Shown here piece after piece: positions 20,921-31,488 of a DNA stretch of 64,000 nt. Below the pieces are notes generated by a model. The model was given only the letters and a program-made list of their open reading frames with translations, did no database searches and was not told where the DNA came from. The stretch is from the NCBI GenBank assembly GCA_008692225.1, contig VICG01000011.1:1910501-1974500 (forward strand). Reading direction: 5' to 3'. A program made the position numbers and the translations under genes. The DNA is from Monilinia fructicola. Its lineage: Eukaryota > Ascomycota > Leotiomycetes > Helotiales > Sclerotiniaceae. Numbering within the stretch: the stretch's first letter is position 1; every line of letters begins with the position of its first letter.

Positions 20921-21633
20921 ATGGCGTCAAATGCAATAAATCAACAACAAAGTTTGGCCTATGATCCATCCGTCTTTGAACAGGCGCATCACAGACTCGC
21001 CTTCTTACGAAGACATCCCACCTTCCCCCAAGATCCAGAATTCCTCGCTCAAGTACTCACACTAGCCTTGATCATTGATAGAGCCCAGCGCATCGATGAC
21101 AGAGATATCGATATCTTTCTGGCATTTCTCGGCCTAAAATACCTCCCATATCTTATCAAAGAACGCGATCGTAACCCTTCGTCTCCACGTACTCTTTGGC
21201 TCCATATGGGCGCTTGTGATAGGGTACCCGTTACTATCAGACTCTCGGGGGAATATCGCCGAATGCTAGACGCGCACAACAACTCCAGAGACGACCTGAA
21301 GTTCAAAGAGTTCTTGGGGAAGAATTGTCAATCTCTCGTCGAACTGTGCCAGAAGACTAACCGGCCATGAGCTTTACTCGGCTCCAGCTCCAATCACCAA
21401 CCTTGAACTTGAACTTGTCCTCGTTGATAGGGCGCTCGAAGCCAAGTCAAAGATCTCCGTTCCTGCGAACGAGGTTGAAAGCCAGATGGCGGATAAGTCT
21501 AAGGATGATATGCTGTCCAAAACTGCTAGGGTCAATGAAGTCCTTGGTCGATGTTATGACCAACGGCGACGCGGCACTCGCATCGAATAGTCTCGAGCAG
21601 CCGAATAAGAAGAGAAAACGCGGAATGGAGTAG
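20921..21633 (+). CDS. Unknown protein, first of two tandem paralogues
   Basis: The ATG at 20921 follows a CAA-repeat leader. The first frame gives 149 aa (MASNAINQQQ..) with the block HRLAFLRRHPTFPQDPEFLAQ, LTLALIIDRAQRIDDRDIDIF, LGLKYLPYLIKE and GKNCQSLVELC, then a stop at 21370. One base earlier or later the frame continues with protein-like sequence (HELYSAPAPITNLELELVLVD.., acidic and Lys-rich), and a third frame ends in a basic NKKRKRGME tail at 21633. This suggests a protein of about 235 aa with one or two single-base breaks near 21364 and 21565. The family is not recognised. The same blocks recur in the next gene (NPTFPKDLTYLGH, FLGTVYLPYLAKEQ, KNCRSVVDLC). The KKRKR end may be a nuclear localisation signal. 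Confidence 0.55.
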
Positions 21634-22158
21634 ATCATTGGAAAATGACTTGGTTTGGGGATATTTGACATTAAGATTTCAATTACTTCAACGAGTATGG
21701 TTTCACAGTCCACTTTTGGTACAAGCATGCTAACGTATCTTGCAACTCGAAAGTTATCACACAAAAACAGGGTATATCTGTGAAGCAAGCGTTATGGACG
21801 AAGTCAATATCGTGTAAATTGGGTGCTGGGTATTTTCTTCTTGAGGCGTGGTGATTCTGGCTTGGCAGGAAATGGATATGCAAGACGTCAGTTGAGGCAA
21901 TGGTAGTGCGAGCTTCTATGATACTGCTCATGTCTACATGCAATCAATCGTAGCTGCGGCATCAGAGATATACTTGTGATCGCATAATGAATAGATACAA
22001 TGGATGCGCTGGATCAATTATTCTTTATCATGCTCATTAGAGATTGGGTAAAATGAAGTGAAAGTGAATACTAACTAGTGACTACCTAGGTATCTACTAA
22101 TAATAAATCAAGAAAGCTTCTACGTCATTGTTAGCTAGTACATTTCTTAGCTTTGATC

Positions 22159-22937
22159 ATGACTCAACCCTTCTGTACAAAAACCTTGGAAAATTCAATC
22201 ACCTCCTCAAAAATCATCACCAACCACCTCGAACGACCCTCCAACGAACGACCCTCTTCATCAACACTACGCCTCCCTCTTTCCAAGACAGCCGAAACCA
22301 CAAGAGGCATCATGACTCCCCCTCTTTCCTGACACAGCCGAAATCACAAGAGGCAGCATGACTCCCCCTCTTCCTGACCCAGACGAAATCACAAGAGGCA
22401 TCATCATGACTCTCCTTCTTCTCGACACAGCCGAAACCACAATAGACATCAGGAACGCCGCCTTTGTGGCCCCGCAATCCGCGACCACGATGAGACCTAC
22501 GGTTGTTGCATTATCTGAACAATTTTGGGCCAAGAATCCAACCTTTCCCAAGGACCTCACATATCTGGGCCATGTTCTCACGTTGACTTTGATCATCTTG
22601 AATCGTATCAAGTTCTTTGAGGAGGATAAACTCGTGGTATTCCTAGGCACAGTTTACCTTCCTTACTTAGCCAAAGAGCAGAAGAACAACCCATTGTCAC
22701 TCGACGCTCTATGGCATCTAAAGGGATATCAAGATAGAATGATTTTTGATGAAGGATCACTTTGTTGCCTTATGCTCAATAGCCACGGTGCAGGTAAATT
22801 TCACCAGGCTTTCAAAGTTCACTTGTGGAAGAACTGCAGATCTGTTGTCGACCTCTGTAGTACCAAATTATCACCCAATTGCACCCACTATAATTCCGGC
22901 TCTAGGCCTTGGTCTTTTGCTTGAGTTAATCGATTGA
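22159..22937 (+). CDS. Unknown protein, second tandem paralogue, with 15-residue repeats near its N-terminus
   Basis: An ATG at 22159 opens a frame (MTQPFCTKTLENSI..) that runs into a tandem repeat and stops at 22332. Dropping one T from the TTT at about 22325 joins it to the frame that carries the family core (22358-22924): NPTFPKDLTYLGHVLTLTL, IKFFEEDKLVVFLGTVYLPYL, WKNCRSVVDLC. The tail that best matches the first paralogue (PIAPTIIPALGL..LLELID) lies in yet another +1 frame ending at 22937. The N-terminal repeat unit reads about MTPPLPDTAEITRG and is absent from the first copy. The product would be about 250 aa of unknown function. The two genes are about 70 percent alike in short blocks but diverged elsewhere, suggesting a lineage-specific duplication. 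Confidence 0.5.
22271..22450 (+). repeat. ~45-bp tandem repeat, about 3.5 units, coding
   Basis: Units start near 22287 (44 bp), 22331 (45 bp), 22376 (47 bp) and 22423 (partial). Each contains GCCGAAAYCACAAGAGGCA and ATGACTCYCC. With single-base length changes corrected, each unit encodes 15 residues. Confidence 0.8.
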
Positions 22938-23778
22938 ACAAGCCTAAGGAGGCCGGCGAAATCAAGAGACGAAAGGTACGTCTCCAGTCAATGACGGGTA
23001 TGGCCATATCTCATTTCTCTTTCTTCCTCTCAAGTGACATCCACAACTTTTCCACCCTTGATACTGGATCAGTCACTGGTTAAATTGAACTTGGCTTTGG
23101 ATTACAATTAATCCATGATCTCACACCTAATTTCAACATACCTGGGATTATACTAACTTTTGGAAATCTAGTTTGTGGCAGCATTGGGGAGATTCATCAA
23201 TAGGGCCAAGTTATAACGCCACAAGAAACTGACACACGAACACTCGACGGGACTTTCTTCTGGCATGGGGAATGGATTGGCAATGGGGTGCAGCGAGAAA
23301 GCCCAATCAATGCTATCAATTTGCAGTCAGGCTCGAGCATTTTATGGCATATGAGCAAGCACTGGAGAGTCAAAATGAGGTTCAAATGAGGATGCATCTC
23401 GGCACTTGCACAGGAACTCTTCGCGTTAGGTTTAGCTTTAGGCTCTACGAGTCAAAGAGCAAATTTCAATCATCGAATGCAAAGAATCCCACAATCATAG
23501 CCAGTGAACTGCAATATAGACCAAGCAAAAAGCAATGTTAAAAAACGCAGACTTGGAGACCAGAAACAGATTGTAATTCACCTGTTCAGGCATATAGATA
23601 CTAAATCTTTTGCCGTTCTCTCAGCCATTCTCCTTAAAACGCCAGTAGTTCCTTCCAGTTCCCAAATCCATTATAAATTTATCATATCCCCTACCATAGA
23701 GAGAGTTCGTAGTTATGCCATCATGTAGCAAGCACATTCCTCAGCAACTGCCTTTCGTCCAGTCTTTAAAATTGGCCC
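22938..23778. other. Intergenic, no gene seen
   Basis: 840 bp between the second paralogue and the 3' end of the minus-strand small gene. Possible relic of the paralogue's 3' region (KPKEAGEIKRRK-like reading just after 22937). Nothing else supportable. Confidence 0.4.
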
Positions 23779-24247
23779 TCATTTCTTCAACAAAGGATCG
23801 CCATACTTTGTCTCTATATCCACAATTAGCATCTTCGCCTCTCTTTCTCCTTCCGGCCCAGCAACTTGCAGGGAAACAACTCACTGCCATCCCAGTTCTT
23901 ATCCAGCAACCCTTCCCAAGCCCTATCATACTCCTCTCTGTACTTCTTTGAACTCCACGAGCTACCAGGCGCCCCATGATTAACCTTATCGAAAGTGACA
24001 GCAGTCTTCGATGGCGATTTGACTGGCGTATCGGAGAAGCTATGGTTGTTGGCATAGTGTTCAGGTGGTGAGTCGGGAGTTTCCATCATGCGTTCGTCTT
24101 CAATTTGTTGCGGTGGTGAACTGACTTCTGCGTTGATTGCAGATGCTTCTTGCTCTAGGTCTACTGGGGGAATTCGTGAGATGTTTGGTTTTGCAGTTGC
24201 TGTTGGAGGGGAAATGTTTATTTACCTGCTGATTCTTGACCCGACAT
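23779..24247 (-). CDS. Small conserved-looking protein of unknown function
   Basis: Three exons on the minus strand: 24247-24226, 24163-23885 and 23813-23779. Introns are 62 and 71 nt. The second has a GTGAGT donor and a TGCTAAT branch point just before its ATATAG acceptor. The product is 111 aa. It begins MSGQESAVDLEQEA, has an acidic Pro/Glu-rich first third, SDTPVKSPSKTAVTFD, and a well-formed C-terminal block SSKKYREEYDRAWEGLL followed by DKNWDGKTKYGDPLLKK. No domain is recognised and there are no membrane segments. The composition suggests a short helical soluble protein. It is head to head with the SUZ gene at 24700, 452 bp apart. Confidence 0.6.
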
Positions 24248-24699
24248 CTTTGGTGGCTCTTGTGTGAACGTATCAGGACTTTACAGGCAAAAGAAGTATT
24301 CGTTTGAAGATACTATGATGACAGTGAATTCATTTGACAAGCATGAAGTTTATATGATAAATGAAGATCTTGAAAGAATGAGGTAGATAGCTACCAAGTA
24401 CTGGGTAGATACATAAACACCCGGACCCCACAGTCGTGTAAGACAAGTAGATCAGGCTAGCTTCAAAGTTCATACATACTGTAGAACAAGGTTACTGTAC
24501 GGAGTACAAGTACTGTACTACTTACTGTATTTTCTAGAACTAGCGTGATGTACCCACACCAAGCCACATTCCTTGCAAACCCAAAAAGTACTCACCCAAC
24601 AACCCCTCCATTTTCATCCATCATCCACCGACTCTTCATATTTCACTTAACTTTCAAGCTATCAATCAATTCGAAGAACACACGTATTTTCGATAGAAT
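24248..24699. promoter_or_regulatory. Divergent promoter region with repeated GTAC/TACGGAGTA motifs
   Basis: 452 bp between two divergent start codons. Around 24478-24530 lie ACTGTAGAAC, TACTGTACGGAGTACAAG and TACTGTACTAC, several overlapping near-palindromes. CCACTCCAAC/CAACCCCTCC-type pyrimidine-rich leader precedes the SUZ gene. Confidence 0.35.
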
Positions 24700-25616
24700 A
24701 TGAGCAAAAAGGCAGCGGTTCCCAACGCATGGGATGACGATTGGGAATCCCAGGCCGATGCCTATGAATCAACACCTCCAGCCAAGGGAGCGGTCGAGGA
24801 AGAACCCAAAATTTCCAAGGCTGAACGATTGGCAAGACACGCGGAGAGTAACAAGAAGATATGGGAATCTGCGTTGGTTTTCCTCCTTTCCATCCTTCGT
24901 TCTGTCTAAACCTTCACTTTGCACCCCAATTAACACATTCCTGAACAGCGAAACTCCTGGAGGTCTATCTGCACAATTTCCATTTCTTCTTCCACCAAAT
25001 ATTGCCAGACCCGTCCCATTAGCGACGCCCTACAAAGCGCCCCTTACACTTCTCTCTCGCAAACCAGCGCCTAGAACAATTACCAAAATCGACCCTCAAA
25101 CCGGTAAAAAGATCACTGTCGAAGCAGAAGAAGAAGAGGAAGTCATTGTCGCAGGCCCAAGTGCTGAAGAATTGCGCGAAAAGGCGCAACGGGAACGAGA
25201 GGAAAAGCAGAGAAAATATGATGAAGCCAGGGCTAGAATTTTAGGGACAAGTGCCTCACCAAGAAGCAATTCTGGAAAATGGGAGGGGGGGTAGCGGTGG
25301 AAATAGTCCACGGAATGGAACACCGCCTCTATATGACAAGGGAAGAGGAAGAGGTAGAGGGAATGAGATTAGGAGACCAGAAAATAGAGCAGATAGTAGA
25401 ACTGGACAGAAGGAATTATTCGACCCGAACTATACACCTAAACCGGGATTGACCACAACACAGAAAGCAACTAGAAGTGGGGAAGGATCACGATCAGGTT
25501 CAGGTACATCTACTCCAACATCACGGGAGAATGATCAAGTTATTCGAGCACCCAGAGGACCTGATGCCACTGGTAAAGGATTTGGATTTGCAAATAGAGG
25601 TGGTAAAACGAGTTGA
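24700..25616 (+). CDS. SUZ/SUZ-C domain protein (SZRD1-like)
   Basis: Putative RNA-binding protein. Exon 1 is 24700-24872. After an intron at 24873-24948 (GTTGGT..ACAG, atypical donor) the second exon continues. The N-terminus is MSKKAAVPNAWDDDWESQAD, and the junction reads IWES-AETPGG. A middle block has LLSRKP, an acidic EAEEEEEV run, and KAQREREEKQRKYDEARARILG followed by TSASP, which is the SUZ motif. The C-terminus has NDQVIRAPRGPDATGKGFGF, the SUZ-C motif. The frame breaks at about 25274-25291, where either the AAAA or the G7 run has one base too many; beyond it GGSGGNSPRNGTPP continues to the stop at 25616. The total is about 279 aa. It converges on NAR1 with 22 bp between stop codons. 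Confidence 0.72.
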
Positions 25617-25638
25617 TTTTCTGCTCTAGAATCACCAA

Positions 25639-27411
25639 CTACCACCCTCCGCCAATTTTACCGGCAATCTCTATCACCCTTTCGGCATCTCCAACATTTT
25701 TACCGACATCACTGACAACCTCTCGATATGTCGTATAGACCAGTCTATCTAGATCTATGCCTGTTGTTGTCGCCCAATGCGACAGGGTATCTTTAATGTA
25801 TGAAGGGGATATGCCTTCAACTAAGCCCTTGCGATCATCAACACTCGATGATTCAACGGCATCTTCCTCGGAGAAGTATGCCTCGTCAACTTGAGCCAAC
25901 CACATCTTTTGTTCCTGTGGACCGACTTTCGCATCACCTTCCAATCGATTAATATTTATTGGATCATCAACCTTGATTTGGCCACCTCCATTGGTACAAC
26001 CTCCTGGGCATGCCATTACCTCGACATACGTATAATCAGGACCACTAGCCTTACCATTCGACCGCCTCGCGCTCCCAATAGGTTTACCACCAGGCATTCG
26101 AGACGGTTTGGCAGGCTTTAACCGTCGAACAAGATTTTGGATATTTCGGAATCCATAATATCGAGCCGCCTTTAGCAATATCTCGCCACTATCTGCGACA
26201 ACAGCGTAATCGATAACATCTGCGTTACGACCTTTTGTCATTTGGACGGATGATCCTTTATGCTGGGATGCAAAATACTGAAGAATATAATGAAGATTAC
26301 CACCGGAAGAACCAGCTCCGCGGCTACCGTTGCCACTACTTCGACGATTGGATGGGAAGAGAAAGGAATCTATCTTGGGATCTGGGAATGGTATGCGTGA
26401 GGACGAAGGTAGTGGAGTTCGAGGTAGTTTGGAAAAGTCGACACGCCTAGAATCTGCGAGCATGAGCAATTCCTTACTCGTGATAACAGAATCTACATCT
26501 CTAACTCCTCGTGTTCCAGTGCCTTCCCAGACAGCGTCAGTTAGTTCTTCTCGGCTAGCTTCTAATTTTTTATCGAAACATGGCATGACCGCCACATGCC
26601 ATATTCTGTCAGGTGAAATGCCAAGCTTTCTACTTAGAGTCGTTTTTATAAGAGTTCCCATCAATGCTTGTGGTGACTTCATCCGTGATAAATGTGGCAG
26701 AACGTGTGGGTGTGTCTTTTCGGCATAACATACCCATCCAGGGCATGACGATGTCAAGATTGGTTTCTTAGGTCCTTCTGCTCGATCCATAGAAGCCATG
26801 ACTTCCTCGGCTCCAAGTACTAAACATGCCTCCCTCGCAAGATTCGTATCCACAACCCACTGAAATGCGTTTCTATACACTGCCCTATTCTTTATTCCTT
26901 TTGGTCCGCTGAGCAGATGTTCAATCATAAATCCTGCTTCTCGCTCTGTGACTCCAAAAGTCGCAGCGATACTCGCTCTCGATTGTGGGCTAATACTTGC
27001 GACATATATCTTTCCGCCTTGTTCAATCCCTTCCACATTCACGCCTGTTCCTGTAGCATTTTTGTGTAGGCGAAGACCAGGGGCCGAATCTAACTCTGAT
27101 AATACTTCGGCATGTGATTGTAAGGATACGAGAACCGCTTCAGCAGATGTGACACACCCTGAGCATGCGAGGCAATCGGTCAGGGATATCTGCGCGGGTG
27201 GTAAATCGGATGGGAGGGGGGCGTCTGTGTTTGAACGATATTTCGAGTTCCTATATACGAATATTAGGATTGAACCGAACCAGATGGTTGACGAAATACG
27301 TACGTTATCTTCAGAAGGCTTTGCCGCCGGTAAAGTTTCAACTGGTTTTATACATGCGACTCCTGGAGAAATAAAATCGTTCAGATCATCCGCTGATAGA
27401 ATTGCGCTCAT
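25639..27411 (-). CDS. NAR1: Cytosolic Fe-S cluster assembly factor NAR1
   Basis: Iron-only-hydrogenase-like protein of the CIA machinery, which delivers Fe-S clusters to cytosolic and nuclear apoproteins. The chosen start is MSAILSADDLNDFISPG, the conserved beginning, rather than an in-frame ATG seven codons upstream. N-terminal cluster ligands are in PGVACIKP and LTDCLACSGCVTSAE; the C-terminal cluster is in SSCPGWVCYAEKTHP and MACPGGCTNGGGQ. Between KPSEDN and DAPLPSD a GTACGT..TATATAG intron of 53 nt (27251-27303) is evident. Removing it restores the family-like ELEISF, but then one extra base in the TTT at 27230-27232 must also be dropped to reach NTDAPLPSD. A continuous frame through the intron exists only by chance. 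The length is about 573 aa, normal for the family. Confidence 0.93.
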   Translation of the reverse strand: MSAILSADDLNDFISPGVACIKPVETLPAAKPSEDNVRISSTIWFGSILIFVYRNSKYRSNTDAPLPSDLPPAQISLTDCLACSGCVTSAEAVLVSLQSHAEVLSELDSAPGLRLHKNATGTGVNVEGIEQGGKIYVASISPQSRASIAATFGVTEREAGFMIEHLLSGPKGIKNRAVYRNAFQWVVDTNLAREACLVLGAEEVMASMDRAEGPKKPILTSSCPGWVCYAEKTHPHVLPHLSRMKSPQALMGTLIKTTLSRKLGISPDRIWHVAVMPCFDKKLEASREELTDAVWEGTGTRGVRDVDSVITSKELLMLADSRRVDFSKLPRTPLPSSSRIPFPDPKIDSFLFPSNRRSSGNGSRGAGSSGGNLHYILQYFASQHKGSSVQMTKGRNADVIDYAVVADSGEILLKAARYYGFRNIQNLVRRLKPAKPSRMPGGKPIGSARRSNGKASGPDYTYVEVMACPGGCTNGGGQIKVDDPININRLEGDAKVGPQEQKMWLAQVDEAYFSEEDAVESSSVDDRKGLVEGISPSYIKDTLSHWATTTGIDLDRLVYTTYREVVSDVGKNVGDAERVIEIAGKIGGGW

Positions 27412-28067
27412 GATTTCGATGGAGTTTGCCAACCGCGGAATGCGTCGCTCTTTCTGTTAAATGTCTGATTCTTTTTAATTGCTATATCGTACCAGGCTTT
27501 GTCTGTGCGAGTGAAGAAACAGAAGATAAATTATTCAACCGTCGAAGATATGTAAATGGTAAAAGTTGATGAGTTTTATTATCAAGACAAAAATTGAAGA
27601 TTGGAAATCATTGACAATCACAATGAAGATAATTCGTCAAATTGATTGCGAAGATCGGAGCACGGAACATGGAGGGTGGCGTTGACAGGGATAGACGATA
27701 GCAGCCCCGCACTAAGATATGCAAGGATGCCTGGTTGATTGGAGCTAATGCCTTAAAGTTATGGTTTACTACTGTACAGTGTACACTCCGTAGTCTTGAA
27801 AATGACAACAATGACGCAAGGTTGTGGTTCCTGACATAAGGAGGACATGGGACGATAGATGCTTGTTGGTTAAGGAATCAAGCTCTAAGATTTACAATTT
27901 ATAAGAGGTTGTGAACTCTATTTCCGCTTGCTTTGATTGAATAAGTACTTTTGGTATTTATCTATTTATTTATCTATTTATCTATTTATACATCAGACAA
28001 GCACATAAACATTGGTCAAGCTTGAGAATACAAGCAACACTTTCCTCTGGCAATTATCATAGCAATT
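27412..28067. other. Intergenic with a short TATTTATC repeat
   Basis: About 650 bp between divergent genes. An imperfect TTTATCTA repeat is at 27955-27990, and a TACAGTGTACACTCCGTAG motif near 27772-27793. No gene seen. Confidence 0.5.
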
Positions 28068-28725
28068 ATGGACGTATGTTGTCTTTCCTCGAGCACCAAG
28101 AAATGCTTGACTAATAACCACTGTAGGTCTTTTACGCGTACACATACGGAACGGCAGGATGGCTTGCATTGCAAGCAGCTCCATTGATTATATCACCCAC
28201 AATAATCATCACAATTCTCTCACCTGAAGTTCGAGAAGCTACCCGTAAGACCATCGCGTTACCGTTCGGTTGCACACATACTAATAGCTTCCAGCGCTCG
28301 AGGAATACTTTTCTAGGTCCCTGGGCATGACGCTACTCACTCTAGGGATAATGGTCGTCCTCTTAACCGGTTCCGTCCCCCTAACCTCCTCCATCTCCGA
28401 CACAACCACCGCAGCAGTCACCAGCTCAGAAAATGACCCCAAAGCTCCCTACGCGGTCCCCGTGCTCACCATCAGTACTATTTACCACGGTCTCATAGCC
28501 TTTTATTGCTACGCGCGGTACACAACACTTGGCACCTTTTCATTTGCCCTGGGATCCCTTGGTTCGACAACTTTCTTCGCGATAGGAGGGTGGTGTATAC
28601 TATTTGGGACGACGAGTGGGAGGATTAGTCGGAAGACGGGTGCTGATAAGAGGACGAGTGGGTGGCCATTTGCTAATCAACAGAGTGCTAGCGCTAAGAA
28701 GAGGGCTATCAGAAAGGGGTTGTGA
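28068..28725 (+). CDS. Small integral membrane protein, function unknown
   Basis: Three exons, 28068-28073 (only ATG GAC), 28127-28244 and 28295-28725. Introns are 53 and 50 nt, with GTATGT and GTAAGA donors and CTAAT branch points. The product is 184 aa. Hydrophobic segments are near residues 4-30 (YGTAGWLALQAAPLIISPT), 52-70 (MTLLTLGIMVVLLTG), 100-118 (VPVLTISTIYHGLIAFY) and 125-150 (LGSTTFFAIGGWCILFG), suggesting four transmembrane helices. The C-terminus is basic and polar. Very short first exons like this are common in fungi. I do not recognise a named family. Confidence 0.7.
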
Positions 28726-29634
28726 GGGTTCCAAGGGGTGTTCTTGGGTATTTGAGGTGATATTAAGATATTAGGATTGCAAAATATAGTCACGGCAGCC
28801 GTCTTTCAACAGGAAAACAGGACAGTAATAGCATTTCGAAATACTCAAGGATTTTCTCTTCAAGCAGGTTTCACCTGTCCGCTTCTTTCATCTCGGACAA
28901 AAAAAACATATCTCCATATAAGCTTGCATGCACACAAAATCCGGCGTTAACCATCTACCCAATCTATTTTCCGACGACCCCTTCAACAAGCCACCGCCGC
29001 ATAATCGGACATGGACTCAGACATGAGCTTTACCTCCGTCACATTGGTTGACGCTCCCTTTGTCGGTAAATTTACAAGCAATATTCTACCGAGTCTATAC
29101 GTACATGGATGGCTCTGTATCTCGGAAAACAGGACAAATAGAACCACACGCTGGTATATAGTATAGTATTCAGGGCGTGTAAGCAGCACATATTGACCCA
29201 GCATTAATAAAGTTTATCGCCATCATGACATGCATATGAAGTAACGGAATCGATGATATTGACATAAATTCATATCGCAATGAACATCGGCTCTATGGAC
29301 TTTAAGCCAGTAATTCCGAGCTCGCCCATAGGGGATACGACCCCTTGTACTACCGATGCTGAAGTGCAAGCCTCGTTGGTGTTTGAATCGAAGTGGTACA
29401 ATGATACTTCTTCAATGAAGCTCTGAAATGACAAGGTAGGTGACGGTGAGGTAAAATATATAAAGATTGTTTGTACCCTCATTGCATTTCTTTCCTTCAG
29501 CAGGAGCTACCCCACTATTTCTAGTTCTGTCACTAGGTAATTACAGTGTATCTACCCCTCTATCAAATCTCAAATCGCAAATCTCAAATTCTAAACCACA
29601 ACACCATTCAAAGCCAGCGACACAATCAGACAAC
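28726..29634. other. Intergenic, no gene seen
   Basis: 900 bp. The last 120 bp contain a repeated CAAATCTCAAATC stretch upstream of the reductase gene. Nothing else supportable. Confidence 0.5.
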
Positions 29635-30778
29635 ATGGTTCAACTACTCGGAAAAGACATCGGGACCACCGGCTACGGCATGATGGGTTTGTTCTCCCCT
29701 CCTCCCCATCCCCATCCCCCATAACTACTTGACTACTTGTTAGTAACCAACTAACCCCCTCCCTCCCAGGTCTCTCCTGGCGCCCCAAGCCCCAGCCCCT
29801 CGAAGAGACTCTCGTCACCCTCAAAGCCGCGCTTGAATCCGGCTGCAATTTCTGGAACGGCGGACAATTCTACGGAACTCCCGAATACAACTCTTTGACA
29901 ATCTGCGAGGCCTATTTCACCAAGTATCCGGAAGATGCAGAGAAGGTTGTTCTGAGTGTGAAGGGGGGCATAGATCTTGAACGGTTCGTGCCGGATGGCA
30001 GTCCCGAAGGTGTGAGGAAGAGTGTGGATACATGTTTGAAGTTGTTGGGGGGGAAGAAGAAGTTGGATATTTTTGAGTGCGCGAGAGTGGATCGAAGTAC
30101 GCCGATTGAAACTACGATGAAGGTTTTGGAAGAGGAGTATGTAAAGACGGGAAAGATTGGGGGGATCTCGCTGAGTGAGTGTTCGGCCGAGACCGTTCAG
30201 AGAGCTGCGAAGGTCACAAAGATTGTGGCTTGCGAGGTTGAGCTTTCTTTGACCACTACGGATATTTTTCAAAATGGGGTTGCAAAGGCTTGTGCGGAAC
30301 ATGACATCTTGGTGGTTGCGTACGTATTTATTCTTCTATCTAAGGATAAAAATTGTATGGCTAATTTTTTTTAAAAAAAAACAGATACTCACCATTGGGA
30401 CGAGGATTATTAACTGGAGCTATCCAAAAGCCAGAGGATATCCCCGAAGGTGATCATCGTGCAGACTATCCCAGATTCCAAAAAGAACACTTCGAAAATA
30501 ACAAAAAGCTTCTCGATGCTGTGACTAGGCTTGGAAAGGAAAAGAATTCCACATTGGCTCAAATCGCCATCAATTGGATCAAGGCCATTTCCAAAAAGAA
30601 CGGTAATCCAGAAATCATCCCAATTCCGGGCGCTACTAAAGTCGACCGTATCTTGGAAAACACAAAGGAAGTATCTTTAAGTGACAACGATTTGGCAGAG
30701 ATTGATTCCATTTTGAAGCAATTCCCAATTTCGGGTCATCGTTATGCAGAGTATTTGCAGAAGGGATTGGAAGGCTAA
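29635..30778 (+). CDS. Aldo-keto reductase, pyridoxal reductase-like
   Basis: NADPH-dependent aldo-keto reductase of 331 aa. Exons are 29635-29686, 29770-30319 and 30385-30778, with introns of 83 and 65 nt. The second ends in a poly-A-rich stretch before ACAG. The beta-barrel motifs are visible: MVQLLGKDIGTTGYGMMGLSW at the start, NGGQFYGTPEYNS with the catalytic Tyr, VVLSVKGG with the catalytic Lys, and ECARVDR at the position where many AKRs have a His. Further on come GGISLSECS, VAYSPLGRGLLTG, IAINWI and the NADPH-binding end IIPIPGATKVDRILENTKEV. The set resembles S. pombe Plr1 and YakC-type reductases (AKR8). The exact substrate is uncertain. Confidence 0.88.
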
Positions 30779-31488
30779 ATATCACATCTTGATGAGAAGA
30801 GGAGTTAGCAGTTATGTAACAAGACAATGAATTTTCGTACGAATCATGTATTGAAATGTAGAGCTCAGAATAAATTGTGTAATGTGAGTATGTCGACCTT
30901 AAGATGCAGTTGCCTGCATCCATCCGAATTGCAGAACTCGAAGGTTATTCATCATCGCGGTGCGGGGTGAAGGGTAATTATTGTGATGAGCGATGAGCTT
31001 ACCTATTCACGTTATATCATCTTATATCTCTTGTTTAATTTCACAGTTTGCGAGTTGTCTCCTCATCATCATCATCATCAAGAAGAGCGTTGAACGTTTG
31101 AAAGTTGATGTGATGTTGATGTGATGTTGACGTTGATGTTGATGTTGTACTGAAGAAGAAAATGTAAAGGTCTATTTGAAAAAGTGATGCTGGAGCCTGG
31201 AACTAATAAGTCTAACGGAAAGTTCCGAAATATCTTGGCATGCCCACATGTACTTTGTCTTCCAGTAGCCGTGGACAATCAAACTACAAACTAATAATTA
31301 CTTTACAACTTTACATCCATACATATCCCATCTGTAAGCTCCAGGGCTTTTCTAAATTCCAACGGAATTCAAAATAATTCAAAATAATTCCACATTCAAT
31401 CTATTATTCAATTTCAGAAATTCATCTCTGCAGTCATAATCTTACAATCTCATCATATAACTGTTGTATTTAATTGAACTTCTTCAAT
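30779..31488. other. Intergenic with GATGTTGAT-type repeat
   Basis: 700 bp. An imperfect GTTGATGTTGATGTGATGTTGACG repeat lies at about 31096-31150 and a CATCATCATCAT run at 31065-31080. No gene seen. Confidence 0.5.

Noticed and set aside
23741..24055. Alternative minus-strand frame ending in WRSFVEEMRANFKDW
   Set aside because: The overlapping gene splices cleanly (GTGAGT, TGCTAAT branch, ATATAG) into a different frame ending KTKYGDPLLKK, which fits better.
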